Shown here: positions 43,237 to 51,244 of the stretch, piece after piece | How positions within the stretch are numbered: the stretch's first letter is position 1 | How the letters are laid out: every line of letters starts with the position of its first letter | NCBI RefSeq assembly: GCF_000691505.1 | Contig: NZ_JMIP02000017.1 | Span: 422,564 to 473,807, forward strand | DNA: 51,244 nt | Direction of reading: 5' to 3' | Source of the DNA: Halostagnicola sp. A56 | GTDB lineage: Archaea > Halobacteriota > Halobacteria > Halobacteriales > Natrialbaceae | Position numbers and translations under genes: made by a program | The notes under the pieces: model-generated | Databases searched by the model: none | Told to the model about the DNA's origin: nothing | What the model saw: only the letters and a program-made list of their open reading frames with translations

Positions 43237-43257
43237 GAAGGAGAAGCATCGCTCGGC

Positions 43258-43304
43258 GTGAACGAGCGACGAGACGAACGACAGAGAGTATGAAACAGGA
43301 ATGA
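43258..43304 (+). promoter_or_regulatory. Relay of two tiny upstream ORFs
   Basis: GTG at 43258 opens an 11-codon ORF (VNERRDERQRV) ending TGA 43291-43293, overlapped by ATG 43290 of a 4-codon ORF (MKQE) ending TGA 43302-43304, overlapped by the ATG of the main gene at 43301. Each stop overlaps the next start by a few bases. With transcription starting near 43258 the first ORF would be leaderless. Confidence 0.4.
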
Positions 43305-43765
43305 TTAAATACGTACTCGCGATCGCTCTCACCGTCGGATTGTTGCTCCTGTCCGTCCCGGCAATCGACGCCGCCAGCGAGCGACGAACCGAGCGACAGC
43401 TCGAAGCGATGACGGCAGACCTCGAGACCGCAGCAGTCTCGCTCTTCGAGACCGAAGAGGTGGCCCACGCCGGTGCACCCCCACCGCGGCGAACCGTAGC
43501 GCTCGCGCTCCCGGAATCGTCGATGACGACCGCTCCCGTCGACACCCTCCGAATCGAGCGCGTTTACGACGAGACGAGCATCGTTACCTACGCGGCCGAA
43601 GGGAGATCGGAACACCGCGAATCGATCGCCGTGCCGATCGCCTCGGGCGTTTCGGCGGCAAACGAGAGCACGACACTCGGCGACGCGAGCGGTGACCTAA
43701 CTGTCGTACTTCGACTCGAGACGGACGCAAGCGGGGAGCCGATCGTCATCCTCGAGCGCATCTAA
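43301..43765 (+). CDS. TM-anchored accessory protein (DUF7311-like)
   Basis: 154 aa. N-terminal helix (MIKYVLAIALTVGLLLLSVP, 1-20) then an acidic alpha-helical segment (ERRTERQLEAMTADLETAAVSLF) and a beta-rich domain with ESTTLGDASGDLTVVLRLET. Likely exported and anchored. It precedes the TadA-like ATPase by 99 bp and is reached through a relay of tiny ORFs. I recall DUF7311; function unknown. Confidence 0.7.
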   Translation: MIKYVLAIALTVGLLLLSVPAIDAASERRTERQLEAMTADLETAAVSLFETEEVAHAGAPPPRRTVALALPESSMTTAPVDTLRIERVYDETSIVTYAAEGRSEHRESIAVPIASGVSAANESTTLGDASGDLTVVLRLETDASGEPIVILERI

Positions 43766-43834
43766 GATTGTCACGTTCGACCGTCTGGGGTCAGCGTCCC
43801 GAGCTCGCCCGATATCGACCCGTTTGCCCGTGAG

Positions 43835-43842
43835 TTTAAAAC
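43835..43842 (+). promoter_or_regulatory. TATA box for the TadA-like ATPase gene
   Basis: TTTAAAAC, preceded by GTGAG, lies 23-30 bp before the ATG at 43865; leaderless transcript expected. Confidence 0.55.
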
Positions 43843-43864
43843 AGAAGCCGAGCGAGAGCGGGCC

Positions 43865-45805
43865 ATGTCGAAACACGACACGTTGCGTTTCCGTTCGGCT
43901 CGCTCCGTTCGAGCGCTGGCCGAAGCGGTGGGACTCATAGGTGATCGAACGGAGTCGGCAGCGAGCGCGAGTAACTGTCGATGTGAGCCGACGTTCGATG
44001 AGCGGACGCTCTACATCGATGCGGAGGATTGTTCTGGCGACCTTCGCGATTCCGACGAGTGCAGACGAACGGTGGTCGAAACGCTCGCGGATCGCGACGC
44101 GGAATCGATCGTCATCCGGTCGAACGGGCTGGAGTACCGATATCCCGCACGAGGCGTCGACGTGCTCGCGGCTGCGGGACGGTTCGTCGAACTCCTCGGC
44201 GCTCGCGACGAGCGTTTGGCCGAGACCGCGGCCGAAGATCCGCTCGCCGTCGCAGCCGAACTTGACGGGCGTGCCGACGAGACGGCTGACATCGGCGTCG
44301 AATCCGGGCTTCGACGGGCTTCGAGTGGCGTCGAGAGCTACGAAGATGTCCTGACTCCACTCGTCGGGCTCCCGATCGCACACTATTTCGTCGATCGGTC
44401 GACCGATGACGCCACACGGCTGCGTGACGTCCGAACGCTCGAGACGGGAACGACCGCACGGATCTACGACAGGGACGATGCCGTCGCGCTCTACGAACTC
44501 GAGCTGGTCGACCTTTCGCTCGGCGCAAAGACGACGACGCTCCTCGACGGCTACGAGGCGATCGCAGACGGCGACGTCGACGGCGATCGTGCACCGTCTC
44601 GAGCCATCGAATCGGTGTCCGACGGTCCGGTCGATCCGCGGCTCACGAATATTTTGGAGAAGCACACGAGCGGCTACGGCGTCCTCGAGGACCTGTTCGC
44701 AGATTCGAGGGTCACCGATGTCTACGCGACCTCACCGGTCTCACAGAACCCGATCCGGGTCGTCGTCGACGGGGAGTCGATGGCGACGAACGTTCGTCTG
44801 ACTACGGGCGGATCGCGGGCGCTTGCGTCTCGCGTCCGCCGGACCAGCGGCCGGCCGTTCTCTCGAGCCACGCCGACGGTGGATGCGACAGCGGCGCTCG
44901 AAAACGGAACGGACGTTCGGATCGCCGGGATCACCGATCCGGTCACGGATGGAATCGCGTTCGCGTTCCGCGAGCAGGCCGACGAGACGTTCACGCTACC
45001 GACGCTCGTCGAGAACGGAACGATGTCTGCATCGGTTGCAGCATTCCTTTCGGTCGCGATCGAACGCAGCGCCGCGACGCTCATCGCGGGAACTCGAGGA
45101 GCGGGCAAAACGACGCTTCTCGGGACGCTGCTGTACGAGCTGACGCCGGAGACGCGAACCGTCGTCATCGAAGACACGCCCGAACTGCCGGTCGATCGAC
45201 TTCAGGCGGTCGGTCGCGACGTGCAAGCGCTCCGAACCGGGCTCGGAGACGGCCCGGAAATACCGCCCGCCGACGCTCTTCGAACGGCGCTCCGTCTCGG
45301 AGACGGCGCGCTCGTCGTCGGAGAAATTCGCGGCGAGGAAGCGCAGGTCCTCTACGAGGCGATGCGGGTCGGTGCTAACGCCAATGCTGTTCTGGGAACG
45401 GTACACGGCGACGGTGGCGCTGCCGTGTACGAGCGCGTTGTGTCGGATCTCGGCGTCCAGCCGTCCTCGTTCAGCGCGACCGACCTGGTCGTCACCGTTC
45501 AGAGCTACCGCACCGACGCCGGCCGAAAGCGCCGGTTGGCCGCGATCGAGGAGATCGTGGGCAACGGTGACGACATCCGCTTCGAACCGCTGTACGAACT
45601 TGCGGACGAACGGGCGGCCTCGACGGGTCGAATCGAGCGAGGTGAGAGCCGACTCGTCGGGCGGTTGACCGGCCCTGCAGAGTCGTACGCGGACGTTCGA
45701 AACGCGATCGAGTCGCGAACGCAACAGTTCAGCGAACTGGCCGCTGACGGACGAACGAGCCCTCGAGAAGCTGCAACGGCCTACGCTGGTCGACCACTCG
45801 CATAA
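43865..45805 (+). CDS. TadA/PilT-type secretion ATPase
   Basis: 646 aa. A long N-terminal part (~1-330, with an atypical domain including CRCEPTFDERTLYIDAEDC) is followed by a type II/IV secretion ATPase: Walker A GTRGAGKTTLLG (~409-420), Asp box VIEDTPELP, Walker B ALVVGEIRGEEA (~483-494) and His box GTVHGDGGA. It powers assembly of pilus subunits. The TadC-type gene starts 4 bp after the stop, so the two are coupled. A close relative of GspE/CpaF; the archaellum ATPase FlaI is the other candidate but the neighbours are Tad-like. Confidence 0.87.
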   Translation: MSKHDTLRFRSARSVRALAEAVGLIGDRTESAASASNCRCEPTFDERTLYIDAEDCSGDLRDSDECRRTVVETLADRDAESIVIRSNGLEYRYPARGVDVLAAAGRFVELLGARDERLAETAAEDPLAVAAELDGRADETADIGVESGLRRASSGVESYEDVLTPLVGLPIAHYFVDRSTDDATRLRDVRTLETGTTARIYDRDDAVALYELELVDLSLGAKTTTLLDGYEAIADGDVDGDRAPSRAIESVSDGPVDPRLTNILEKHTSGYGVLEDLFADSRVTDVYATSPVSQNPIRVVVDGESMATNVRLTTGGSRALASRVRRTSGRPFSRATPTVDATAALENGTDVRIAGITDPVTDGIAFAFREQADETFTLPTLVENGTMSASVAAFLSVAIERSAATLIAGTRGAGKTTLLGTLLYELTPETRTVVIEDTPELPVDRLQAVGRDVQALRTGLGDGPEIPPADALRTALRLGDGALVVGEIRGEEAQVLYEAMRVGANANAVLGTVHGDGGAAVYERVVSDLGVQPSSFSATDLVVTVQSYRTDAGRKRRLAAIEEIVGNGDDIRFEPLYELADERAASTGRIERGESRLVGRLTGPAESYADVRNAIESRTQQFSELAADGRTSPREAATAYAGRPLA

Positions 45806-45809
45806 GTCG

Positions 45810-47519
45810 ATGAGCGCACTTTCATCCCTCCTCAAGGCGCTCTCGAAACTGTATCCCTGGTCGGTCGATGCGAGCGACGAACTCGCCGAGTCGCTCTCGT
45901 TTGTCGAATCACCCCTCGAGGCCGACACGGTCGTCCGTGCGGGATACGGCGCCGGTCTCAGTTCGGTCGCGCTGGTGCTTCCACTGTTCGTCGTGCCGGT
46001 TCCGCTGGCGGTCGTCGGATTTTTCGCGCTTGTACTGCCGATAACCGCGGTCCACGTCGTCCACGCAGGGCCGAAGCTCGCGGCCGCATTCCATCGAACA
46101 GAGGCGCTCGGCGAGACGCCGAACCTGATCGGGCGCGCAGTGCTTCGAATGCAGGTCCAGCCGGCCCTCGAGAGTGCCGTCCGATTCGCTGCCTCGACGG
46201 GACGCGGCCCACTGGCTGCGAGCCTCGACGGCCACATCGATCGCTCGATGGGAACGCCGCGAACGGGATTGCTCTCGTTCGCAGACGAGTGGGACGAGCG
46301 GTTTCCGGCGCTTCGGAGATCCGCGCACCTGCTGGCGACCGCACAGCAAGCGCCCGAGGCCGAACGAGCCAGGACGCTCGATCGGGCGCTCGCCGCGGTT
46401 CTCAACGGAACGCGAAACCAGATGGCAGCGTTCACGGCCGCAATTCGCGGGCCGACGACGGGGGTGTTCGCGTTCGGGGTCATGCTCCCGCTCGCGGTCG
46501 TTGCACTCGTCCCCTCGGTTCCGATGGTCGGTATCCCCGTCACTGTCTGGATGGTCGTCCTGTTCTACAACGTCGTCTTGCCGGGTGCGCTCGTCGCCGC
46601 CGGATTCTGGTTACTCGTCCGGCGACCGGTCGCGTTTCCGCCGCCGAAAATCGATCGCTCGCATCCGGCCCTTCCCGATCGATTGTGGTCCCGATCGCTG
46701 TGTGGCGTTTGCATCGGTTCCGGAGCATATCTCGCGGTGAACGCGGTCGGCTACCCCGAGCTCGCGCCGATCGCTGGCCTCGGTCTGGGTCTCGGAACCG
46801 GGCTGCTCGCAGTCTATGGCCCGATATTGCGCGTCAGGAACCACGTCTGCGACGTCGAGCGATATCTCACCGATGCGCTCTATCTCGTCGGTCGGCAAGT
46901 GTCCGAAGGCGAATCCGTCGAATCGGCCATCGCACTCGCAGGAGAGCGAGTTCCCGACGAAACCGGCGACGTGTTCGCTCGTGCGGCCGGACTCCAGCGA
47001 CGACTTCACGTCAGCGTCGAGGAAGCGTTTTTCGGCACGTACGGCGCGCTCGAGTCGATTCCGAGCCCACGCGCCCACGGCACCGCGGCCCTGCTCGCGC
47101 TCGCAACCGACGAGGGACGGCCCGCGGGGCGGGCGATCGTTTCGATGGCCGACCACCTCGAGGAACTCGAGGAACTCGAGCGCGAAACCAGACGGAATCT
47201 CGAGGAGGTGACGAGCACGCTCGACAGCACGGCGGCCTATTTCGGGCCGCTCGTGGCCGGTTCAACCGTCGGATTGGCGACGATGATGGCCGAGATGAAC
47301 CTGACCGCCCTCGACGGCGCGACGGCGTTCGCCCCGAGTACCCTCGCGCTTTCGATCGGGGTGTTCGTGCTCACGCTATGTTTCGTGTTGATCCCGCTCT
47401 CGCTGGCGCTTCGTCACGGTCTGGATCGCGCCCTGATCGGCTATCACGTCGGCCGAGCGCTCACGTCCGCGACGATCATCTACCTCCTCGCGATCTGTCT
47501 CATCGACATCGCATTTTGA
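45810..47519 (+). CDS. TadC-type membrane platform protein
   Basis: 569 aa with two GspF/TadC-like modules and about ten hydrophobic helices: ~45-90, 210-265, 290-340 and 470-565. Cytoplasmic helical repeats sit between (VPDETGDVFARAAGLQRRLHVSVEEAFFGTYGALESIPSPRAHG). It is the inner-membrane platform for the TadA-like ATPase, 4 bp upstream. Alone on its strand after the ATPase, then a further promoter at 47567. Confidence 0.85.
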   Translation: MSALSSLLKALSKLYPWSVDASDELAESLSFVESPLEADTVVRAGYGAGLSSVALVLPLFVVPVPLAVVGFFALVLPITAVHVVHAGPKLAAAFHRTEALGETPNLIGRAVLRMQVQPALESAVRFAASTGRGPLAASLDGHIDRSMGTPRTGLLSFADEWDERFPALRRSAHLLATAQQAPEAERARTLDRALAAVLNGTRNQMAAFTAAIRGPTTGVFAFGVMLPLAVVALVPSVPMVGIPVTVWMVVLFYNVVLPGALVAAGFWLLVRRPVAFPPPKIDRSHPALPDRLWSRSLCGVCIGSGAYLAVNAVGYPELAPIAGLGLGLGTGLLAVYGPILRVRNHVCDVERYLTDALYLVGRQVSEGESVESAIALAGERVPDETGDVFARAAGLQRRLHVSVEEAFFGTYGALESIPSPRAHGTAALLALATDEGRPAGRAIVSMADHLEELEELERETRRNLEEVTSTLDSTAAYFGPLVAGSTVGLATMMAEMNLTALDGATAFAPSTLALSIGVFVLTLCFVLIPLSLALRHGLDRALIGYHVGRALTSATIIYLLAICLIDIAF

Positions 47520-47566
47520 TGGCGAAGCGCGTTTTCGCGAAAGTACGGACTCGAGTCGTCTGAGAG

Positions 47567-47575
47567 TTTAAATAC
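47567..47575 (+). promoter_or_regulatory. TATA box for the gene at 47597
   Basis: TTTAAATAC in GAGAGTTTAAATACGAA, closely similar to the box at 43228-43236 (same GAGTTTA-wa-AC-GAA context). ATG follows 22-30 bp downstream. Confidence 0.6.
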
Positions 47576-47596
47576 GAACGGGCGGCCAGAGTCGGT

Positions 47597-48499
47597 ATGG
47601 ATCTCGAGGCACCCGCGGACGCGTGGTACGTCTGGCTGGCGCTCAGCATCCTCAGCGTCGCGGTTACCGGCATCGTTCTCGGCCTTCCGACCGGGCTGCC
47701 GCCCGATGCCCCCGAGGCGGCGAACACCATCGAACGCACCGCGGGTGCGACCTACGAGGCGAATTCAGTCTACGAACACGACGCGACTGCGCTGAAAGTC
47801 CACGGGCCGACGATCGCACTCCGAAACGAGCACGGAACGAGCCACGCGAGTCTCGCCTACGGGACCATGGTTCCGGTGATGGGCGACGAGCGACTCGAGA
47901 ACGTTACGGCCGGAACGCCGTTCGAGACCGAGTACAGCGACGAACTCGAGGATCCCGACATCATAGCAACCACGGCGTTTTTCGAGGATCTTGCGGCTGC
48001 TAACGCGAGCAATTCAGGAGAGTGGGTTCCGGCGGATAGCGAGTTACGAACTCGAACGGTGAGCGTCGTGTCGCCGTCGGTCGACGTCTCGGTCGAACCG
48101 GAAGAGTGGGGGATGGGGGACACGACCCGAAGCATGGAGTTTCTCTACGAGGGGAATACGGAGACCCAGATTGCGATTAGCACGACAGGGACACACTGGG
48201 GCAAAAACGAGCCACAAACCGAAACACAGCACGTGAAAGTCGACGAAGGGGTGGGGGGTCATCGCTATTCCCTCCACACCGACGATGGTCCGCACAATCA
48301 GATTCACTACCCGTTCGATATCGACGTGCGAGCCGGCGGACAGCACGTGTGTCACGAAACGGTTACACGTGCCGATCACGGCGAGAAAGTGGCCGTCTGC
48401 GACGAATCCGAGGGACATATCGATACCACCGACGATCGAAAGTGGGTGGAACGAAACGACCGAACTGGGCGCTATCACGTCACGCTCGTCGACGCGTAA
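47597..48499 (+). CDS. TM-anchored exported protein (DUF7283-like)
   Basis: 300 aa starting MDLEAPADAWYVWLALSILS; helix at ~13-32 then a large acidic extracytosolic domain with several histidines (HWGKNEPQTETQHV) and a cysteine pair (VCHETVT, VCDESEG). It may scaffold the Tad-like machine at the cell surface. I recall DUF7283. Leaderless start from the TATA at 47567. Confidence 0.68.
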   Translation: MDLEAPADAWYVWLALSILSVAVTGIVLGLPTGLPPDAPEAANTIERTAGATYEANSVYEHDATALKVHGPTIALRNEHGTSHASLAYGTMVPVMGDERLENVTAGTPFETEYSDELEDPDIIATTAFFEDLAAANASNSGEWVPADSELRTRTVSVVSPSVDVSVEPEEWGMGDTTRSMEFLYEGNTETQIAISTTGTHWGKNEPQTETQHVKVDEGVGGHRYSLHTDDGPHNQIHYPFDIDVRAGGQHVCHETVTRADHGEKVAVCDESEGHIDTTDDRKWVERNDRTGRYHVTLVDA

Positions 48500-48606
48500 C
48501 CATCACCTACCGGCTGGTAACGACATCATATCTACAACGGTGATCGTGAACGAAACTGTCGTGGACACGTTCCTCGCGATCGAGGCGGATCCATACCTCC
48601 CTACGC

Positions 48607-49563
48607 ATGTCTAGGATACACGTCCCAAAACCAGGGAAACAGACAGTACAGATCGTTACCTGTATGCTGATCATAGCCGGTTGTATCGGCGGGATTGCCG
48701 CGTTCGCAGGCCCAGGTGCGGCAGCGACTGGTACGGCGGCCATACAGCAGAATACGGCGACCGAGAACGTTTCAGAAGAAGCCTACAAGCAACCGGTTCC
48801 AGACCGAGACGACGAATATTTCGAGGCGGCCGACCCGGAGAACGACTGGGTGAGCTATATCAACCCGCGCGATAAGTATCGAAGTCCGTACCTCGGCGAC
48901 GGATCCGGAAAGATCTGCGTCACGATGGTCAACGAGGCCGGCGAGGTCGTCGACGGCCAGAGCATCCCCAATACGACCGTCGAAGTGCCAACCGGCGAGT
49001 CGCTCGATTGGCACACTTCCGCCGACCCGTTCACGGTCGAATATCCCCTGACCGAGCACTACGAACGGCCGCTCGATGCCGACCAGTTCGGCGACTCGCC
49101 GGACCTGATAAAGGGTGACGGCTACCTCGACAGCCACTGCATGGAAATCCACGGGCTTCCCGAGGACGGGTCGGTCGAATACGGCGAAGTAAACGTCACG
49201 GGTGAACACGCCGACGACGTCGACGTCGTCGGCTACATCCAACAGGAAAACGAAGCCTGGGACGCGGATGTCGACCCGATAGATGACGCCGAATCGTACG
49301 AAGAAGCCGGCGGCGGCTGGACGTACTACCCGGGCGGCTCCCACGGTCAGGTCGTGGTCGTGTTGCAACTCGACGACGCTGACGGCAATATAGACGACTC
49401 CAAAAACATCGACTCGAGCGACGACTCGACGAACAATTCGATCAACGACAATACCGACGATGACGGCGATGGTGCCACCACCGCCGAGACGATACCCGGC
49501 TTTGGCATCCTGACCGCTATTGCCGCGCTCGTGGCGGTCGTGCTGGTTCGGCGCCGTCGGTGA
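48607..49563 (+). CDS. PGF-CTERM surface protein
   Basis: 318 aa. Signal segment MSRIHVPKPGKQTVQIVTCMLIIAGCIGGIAAFAG (~12-35), acidic extracytosolic domain (residues ~40-265), an Asp/Ser/Asn-rich spacer (~266-295) and the C-terminal sorting signal TIPGFGILTAIAALVAVVLVRRRR. PGF-CTERM proteins are processed by archaeosortase ArtA and lipid-anchored, often as surface glycoproteins. It closes the Tad-like locus; a role as an adhesin or stalk subunit is inference. Confidence 0.83.
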   Translation: MSRIHVPKPGKQTVQIVTCMLIIAGCIGGIAAFAGPGAAATGTAAIQQNTATENVSEEAYKQPVPDRDDEYFEAADPENDWVSYINPRDKYRSPYLGDGSGKICVTMVNEAGEVVDGQSIPNTTVEVPTGESLDWHTSADPFTVEYPLTEHYERPLDADQFGDSPDLIKGDGYLDSHCMEIHGLPEDGSVEYGEVNVTGEHADDVDVVGYIQQENEAWDADVDPIDDAESYEEAGGGWTYYPGGSHGQVVVVLQLDDADGNIDDSKNIDSSDDSTNNSINDNTDDDGDGATTAETIPGFGILTAIAALVAVVLVRRRR

Positions 49564-49626
49564 GCACTGTGCCGAATCGCAGCCAAGAGTAAGGGTTAAC
49601 TTCACCCCCTGTTATCGGTGACACGA

Positions 49627-49734
49627 GGGCCCTTAGCTCAGTCTGGTTAGAGCGCTCGGCTCATAACAAGCGCCGGTACCGTGCCGGGTTTGAGGGATAC
49701 CGAGTGGTCGATGGTTCGAATCCGTCAGGGCCCA
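49627..49734 (+). tRNA. Elongator tRNA-Met(CAU) with intron
   Basis: Acceptor stem GGGCCCT pairs with AGGGCCC at the 3' end, discriminator A at 49734, no encoded CCA. D-arm GCTC/GAGC, anticodon stem CTCGG/CCGAG, anticodon CAT at 49662-49664, T-arm GATGG TTCGAAT CCGTC. The anticodon loop is interrupted by about 33 nt, roughly 49666-49698, between A37 and A38, the usual archaeal site, with bulges that fit a relaxed bulge-helix-bulge. Isoacceptor identity rests on the CAT anticodon; the elongator form is favoured because archaeal elongator tRNA-Met commonly has an intron here. Confidence 0.88.
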
Positions 49735-49784
49735 CTCGAGAATAACCCGAAGTGTATCCGGTCCCGATTCGGCCGTAGCCGGAA

Positions 49785-49810
49785 AAAAAGCACCTCGAAA
49801 GGTACTTTTT
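49785..49810 (+). terminator. Hairpin with T-tract after the tRNA
   Basis: AAAAAG-C-ACCT / CGAA / AGGT-A-CTTTTT forms a 10-bp stem with one mismatch and a CGAA tetraloop, ending in T5. It lies 51 bp after the tRNA. Confidence 0.45.
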
Positions 49811-49958
49811 CACTTTCGCGAAAACGGGTATTTGAACCTGAACCGAACCAGCTACTGGTTCCGGGCACTCGCCCTCCTGCAAAATTAGTATCCGAAAGTG
49901 GGGGCGGCGGGTATGATACGGTGGGAGACGGGTCGAAACAAACAGCGCTGTCTCACGT

Positions 49959-50207
49959 GTGAGAGTCACCGTCGCCCCAAAATTCCGTCATGGCTCCGGT
50001 GGTCGCGACGACCGGACTCACCGCTGTTCGGATTCCGATACGATTCGCGGACTCGGCAAAGGCAGTGTAGCTGGGAAAGATGTTGTCGACGTCGATCCGC
50101 TCGAGCAACCGGGCCGATTCGGCGTTCCGATAGACCAGCTGCCGTCTAACGTTCGCTCACTCGTCGAATCTCGAGCTGTCGCGACCGACGGAGGTGAGGG
50201 GCGGTGA
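49959..50207 (+). CDS. Possible short acidic protein or gene remnant
   Basis: 82 codons from a GTG. The second half is acidic and protein-like (DVVDVDPLEQPGRFGVPIDQLPS, VRSLVESRAVATDGGEGR). The stop overlaps a GTG at 50204 (GTGA), as in a coupled operon, but the following frame has no protein-like character. Nothing similar is recognised. Could be a relic. Confidence 0.3.
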   Translation: MRVTVAPKFRHGSGGRDDRTHRCSDSDTIRGLGKGSVAGKDVVDVDPLEQPGRFGVPIDQLPSNVRSLVESRAVATDGGEGR

Positions 50208-50463
50208 GCGGTAACGCCTCGAACGGTACCAATCACTCGTGCGGCCGGAACCGCTTGCTTCCACAGGAGCACTGGTCCCGTCCAATCGGACGAGTTCGTC
50301 CGGACGAGAGCACTTTTGCGGCATACACTGACCCGCAGCACTCACAGATACCGACGACGCGCCTGTGCTGTGTCATACTGTTCACCCAGTTCGTCAATGC
50401 ACTCTCGATTAGCGACTATATTGTTATCGATTTCTGTTTACGAAAGGGCAACCCTGTTCACCG

Positions 50464-50613
50464 ATGCCAGTCACTACAGACGACTACGGATCAGAATTTC
50501 TCACAGTCTGAGACTTTGACGCGAAACGAAGGGAGCGACTCGCAGCGAACTCCGAAGCGCAAATCTCCGCGAAACACGGCGGCGAGAACGCGAAAAGCGC
50601 TGTTATCCAATAG
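50464..50613 (+). pseudogene. Short frame interrupted by an in-frame TGA
   Basis: ATG 50464 gives MPVTTDDYGSEFLTV, TGA at 50509, then in the same frame DFDAKRRERLAANSEAQISAKH and GGENAKSAVIQ, ending TAG 50611-50613. Both parts look like one continuous protein of about 49 residues. A nonsense mutation in a small gene is the simplest reading. Confidence 0.35.
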
Positions 50614-51244
50614 CTATTCTATAAAACATGGAATTACAACCACTCAATTCAGTTCTGAAACGTCGGCCACTAATCTGGTTCGTTCCACGCTGACAGAGAC
50701 CCACAATAATCGATTCACATCACTCAGCGAGTGATCAGGTAGTTAAAATACGATACTCGAAATCATTACTGTAACTATTTTATTCCACAGCGATAGGGTA
50801 ACCATTTGATAAGCCCTCTCGGTAGTCTGATGGAGCAAGAGTACTAACCACCGAAACGACTATACAAAGCAACAGATTATGGGAATACGACTATTTCTCC
50901 GGATTAATAGCTAATTACCACAGCTATATGCCATGAGTCGTGCCATGTAACACGTTCGCATATGCGATCAACGAAGACAAGTTGCTCACCGACTGATCAG
51001 ATAAACGATAGTACTCCAGACCGTAATACCAACGACTAATAGAGAGCGATAGTGACTGTTAGTGGGTAAATACATTTGAGTTTATTAGAGGAGACAGTCA
51101 ACTTGTACCGCACTGAGCAAAATTTCTTCGGATCCACTTTTCCATCTGGGACTTTTTTTGAAGCAGTTTATCCCTGCGGACCGTTCCCAGACCGGCAGAA
51201 GCAAGCTTAAGCCCTAACCGCCGCAGCCACCTTGCGTAGCGTAC

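Larger units (their letters stand above)
49735..51244. other. 1.5-kb low-coding region after tRNA-Met
   Basis: No convincing gene. GC is lower than the rest of the window, especially from 50620 on, which carries many AT-rich octamers. Fragments resembling protein sequence occur: at 49959-50207 (GRFGVPIDQLPSNVRSLVES) followed by a GTGA-coupled frame at 50204, and at 50464-50613 a frame broken by TGA. The region looks like decayed mobile or accessory DNA next to a tRNA. No integrase or attachment repeat is seen. Confidence 0.6.

Noticed and set aside
44996..46543. 515-aa minus-strand frame across TadA/TadC
   Set aside because: Shadow of two coupled plus-strand genes with secretion motifs.
49661..49969. 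Minus-strand frame containing GPDGFEPSTT and an integrase-like tail
   Set aside because: This is the reverse complement of the tRNA T-arm and flank, a well-known false ORF; no real protein.
50509..50511. TGA read as selenocysteine
   Set aside because: Haloarchaea are not known to encode selenocysteine and no SECIS-like stem is apparent; a nonsense change is simpler.
51180..51244. Possible rRNA promoter at the window end
   Set aside because: CTTAAG and a GC-rich stretch are not enough; no rRNA sequence is in the window.

Overview
The window is chromosomal DNA of a haloarchaeon, probably from the Natrialbales (Natrinema/Haloterrigena/Natronorubrum relatives). The proteins are strongly acidic, GC is high, the Leu-Glu hexamer CTCGAG is very frequent, promoters have archaeal TATA boxes about 25-30 bp before leaderless starts, and there are Tat lipoproteins, a PGF-CTERM protein, CheF, Spt4/RpoE and aIF2-gamma. 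No genus-level marker is present, so the placement is an inference.

Layout. (1) 1-2.6 kb: taxis genes cheY, two-domain cheC and convergent cheF. (2) 2.7-6.6 kb: a DUF5807-like gene, a membrane protein gene split by a 1-nt frame break, a PQQ-type beta-propeller lipoprotein and a DHH phosphoesterase. (3) 6.8-10.3 kb: a tungstate-type ABC transporter (tupABC) with a ModE-like HTH-TOBE regulator. Between tupC and the regulator lies a 44-codon ORF made of six 21-bp repeats and coupled to both neighbours. (4) 10.3-18 kb: three UspA proteins, a GNAT, a His-tailed AAA ATPase, a DUF2237 protein, a PhnP-like MBL hydrolase, and Tat, YIP1 and DUF5787-like genes. (5) 18.2-21.3 kb: an information-processing operon, aIF2-gamma, PIN nuclease, rpoE (Rpo7), spt4 and GTP-dependent dephospho-CoA kinase. 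(6) 21.3-24.4 kb: a geranylgeranyl-reductase-like flavoprotein and a hicBA toxin-antitoxin locus whose hicA is interrupted by a 1353-bp TnpB-only IS200/IS605-type element. Removing the element restores an 83-codon hicA exactly. (7) 24.5-37 kb: YgfZ/GcvT, small regulators, several short conserved proteins, a PitA-type Cld-ABM heme protein, PadR, a site-2 protease, class I lysyl-tRNA synthetase, UMP kinase and MoaE. (8) 37.2-49.6 kb: a Tad-like pilus or secretion locus. Three pilin-signal proteins (155, 368 and 1033 aa) and a HerA-type ATPase lie on the minus strand. A TadA/PilT-type ATPase, a TadC-type membrane platform, two TM-anchored accessory proteins and a PGF-CTERM surface protein lie on the plus strand. 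The divergent control region holds a palindrome and a relay of two tiny upstream ORFs. (9) 49.6-51.2 kb: an intron-containing elongator tRNA-Met(CAU), then about 1.5 kb of AT-richer, apparently decayed DNA.

The strongest observations are the reversible-looking TnpB insertion in hicA, whose flank would supply a guide matching the unoccupied allele; the repeat-built small ORF in the tungstate operon; and the Tad-like locus with putative pseudopilins, shared promoter motif and uORF relay. Family names come from recognising sequence patterns; no database search was run.
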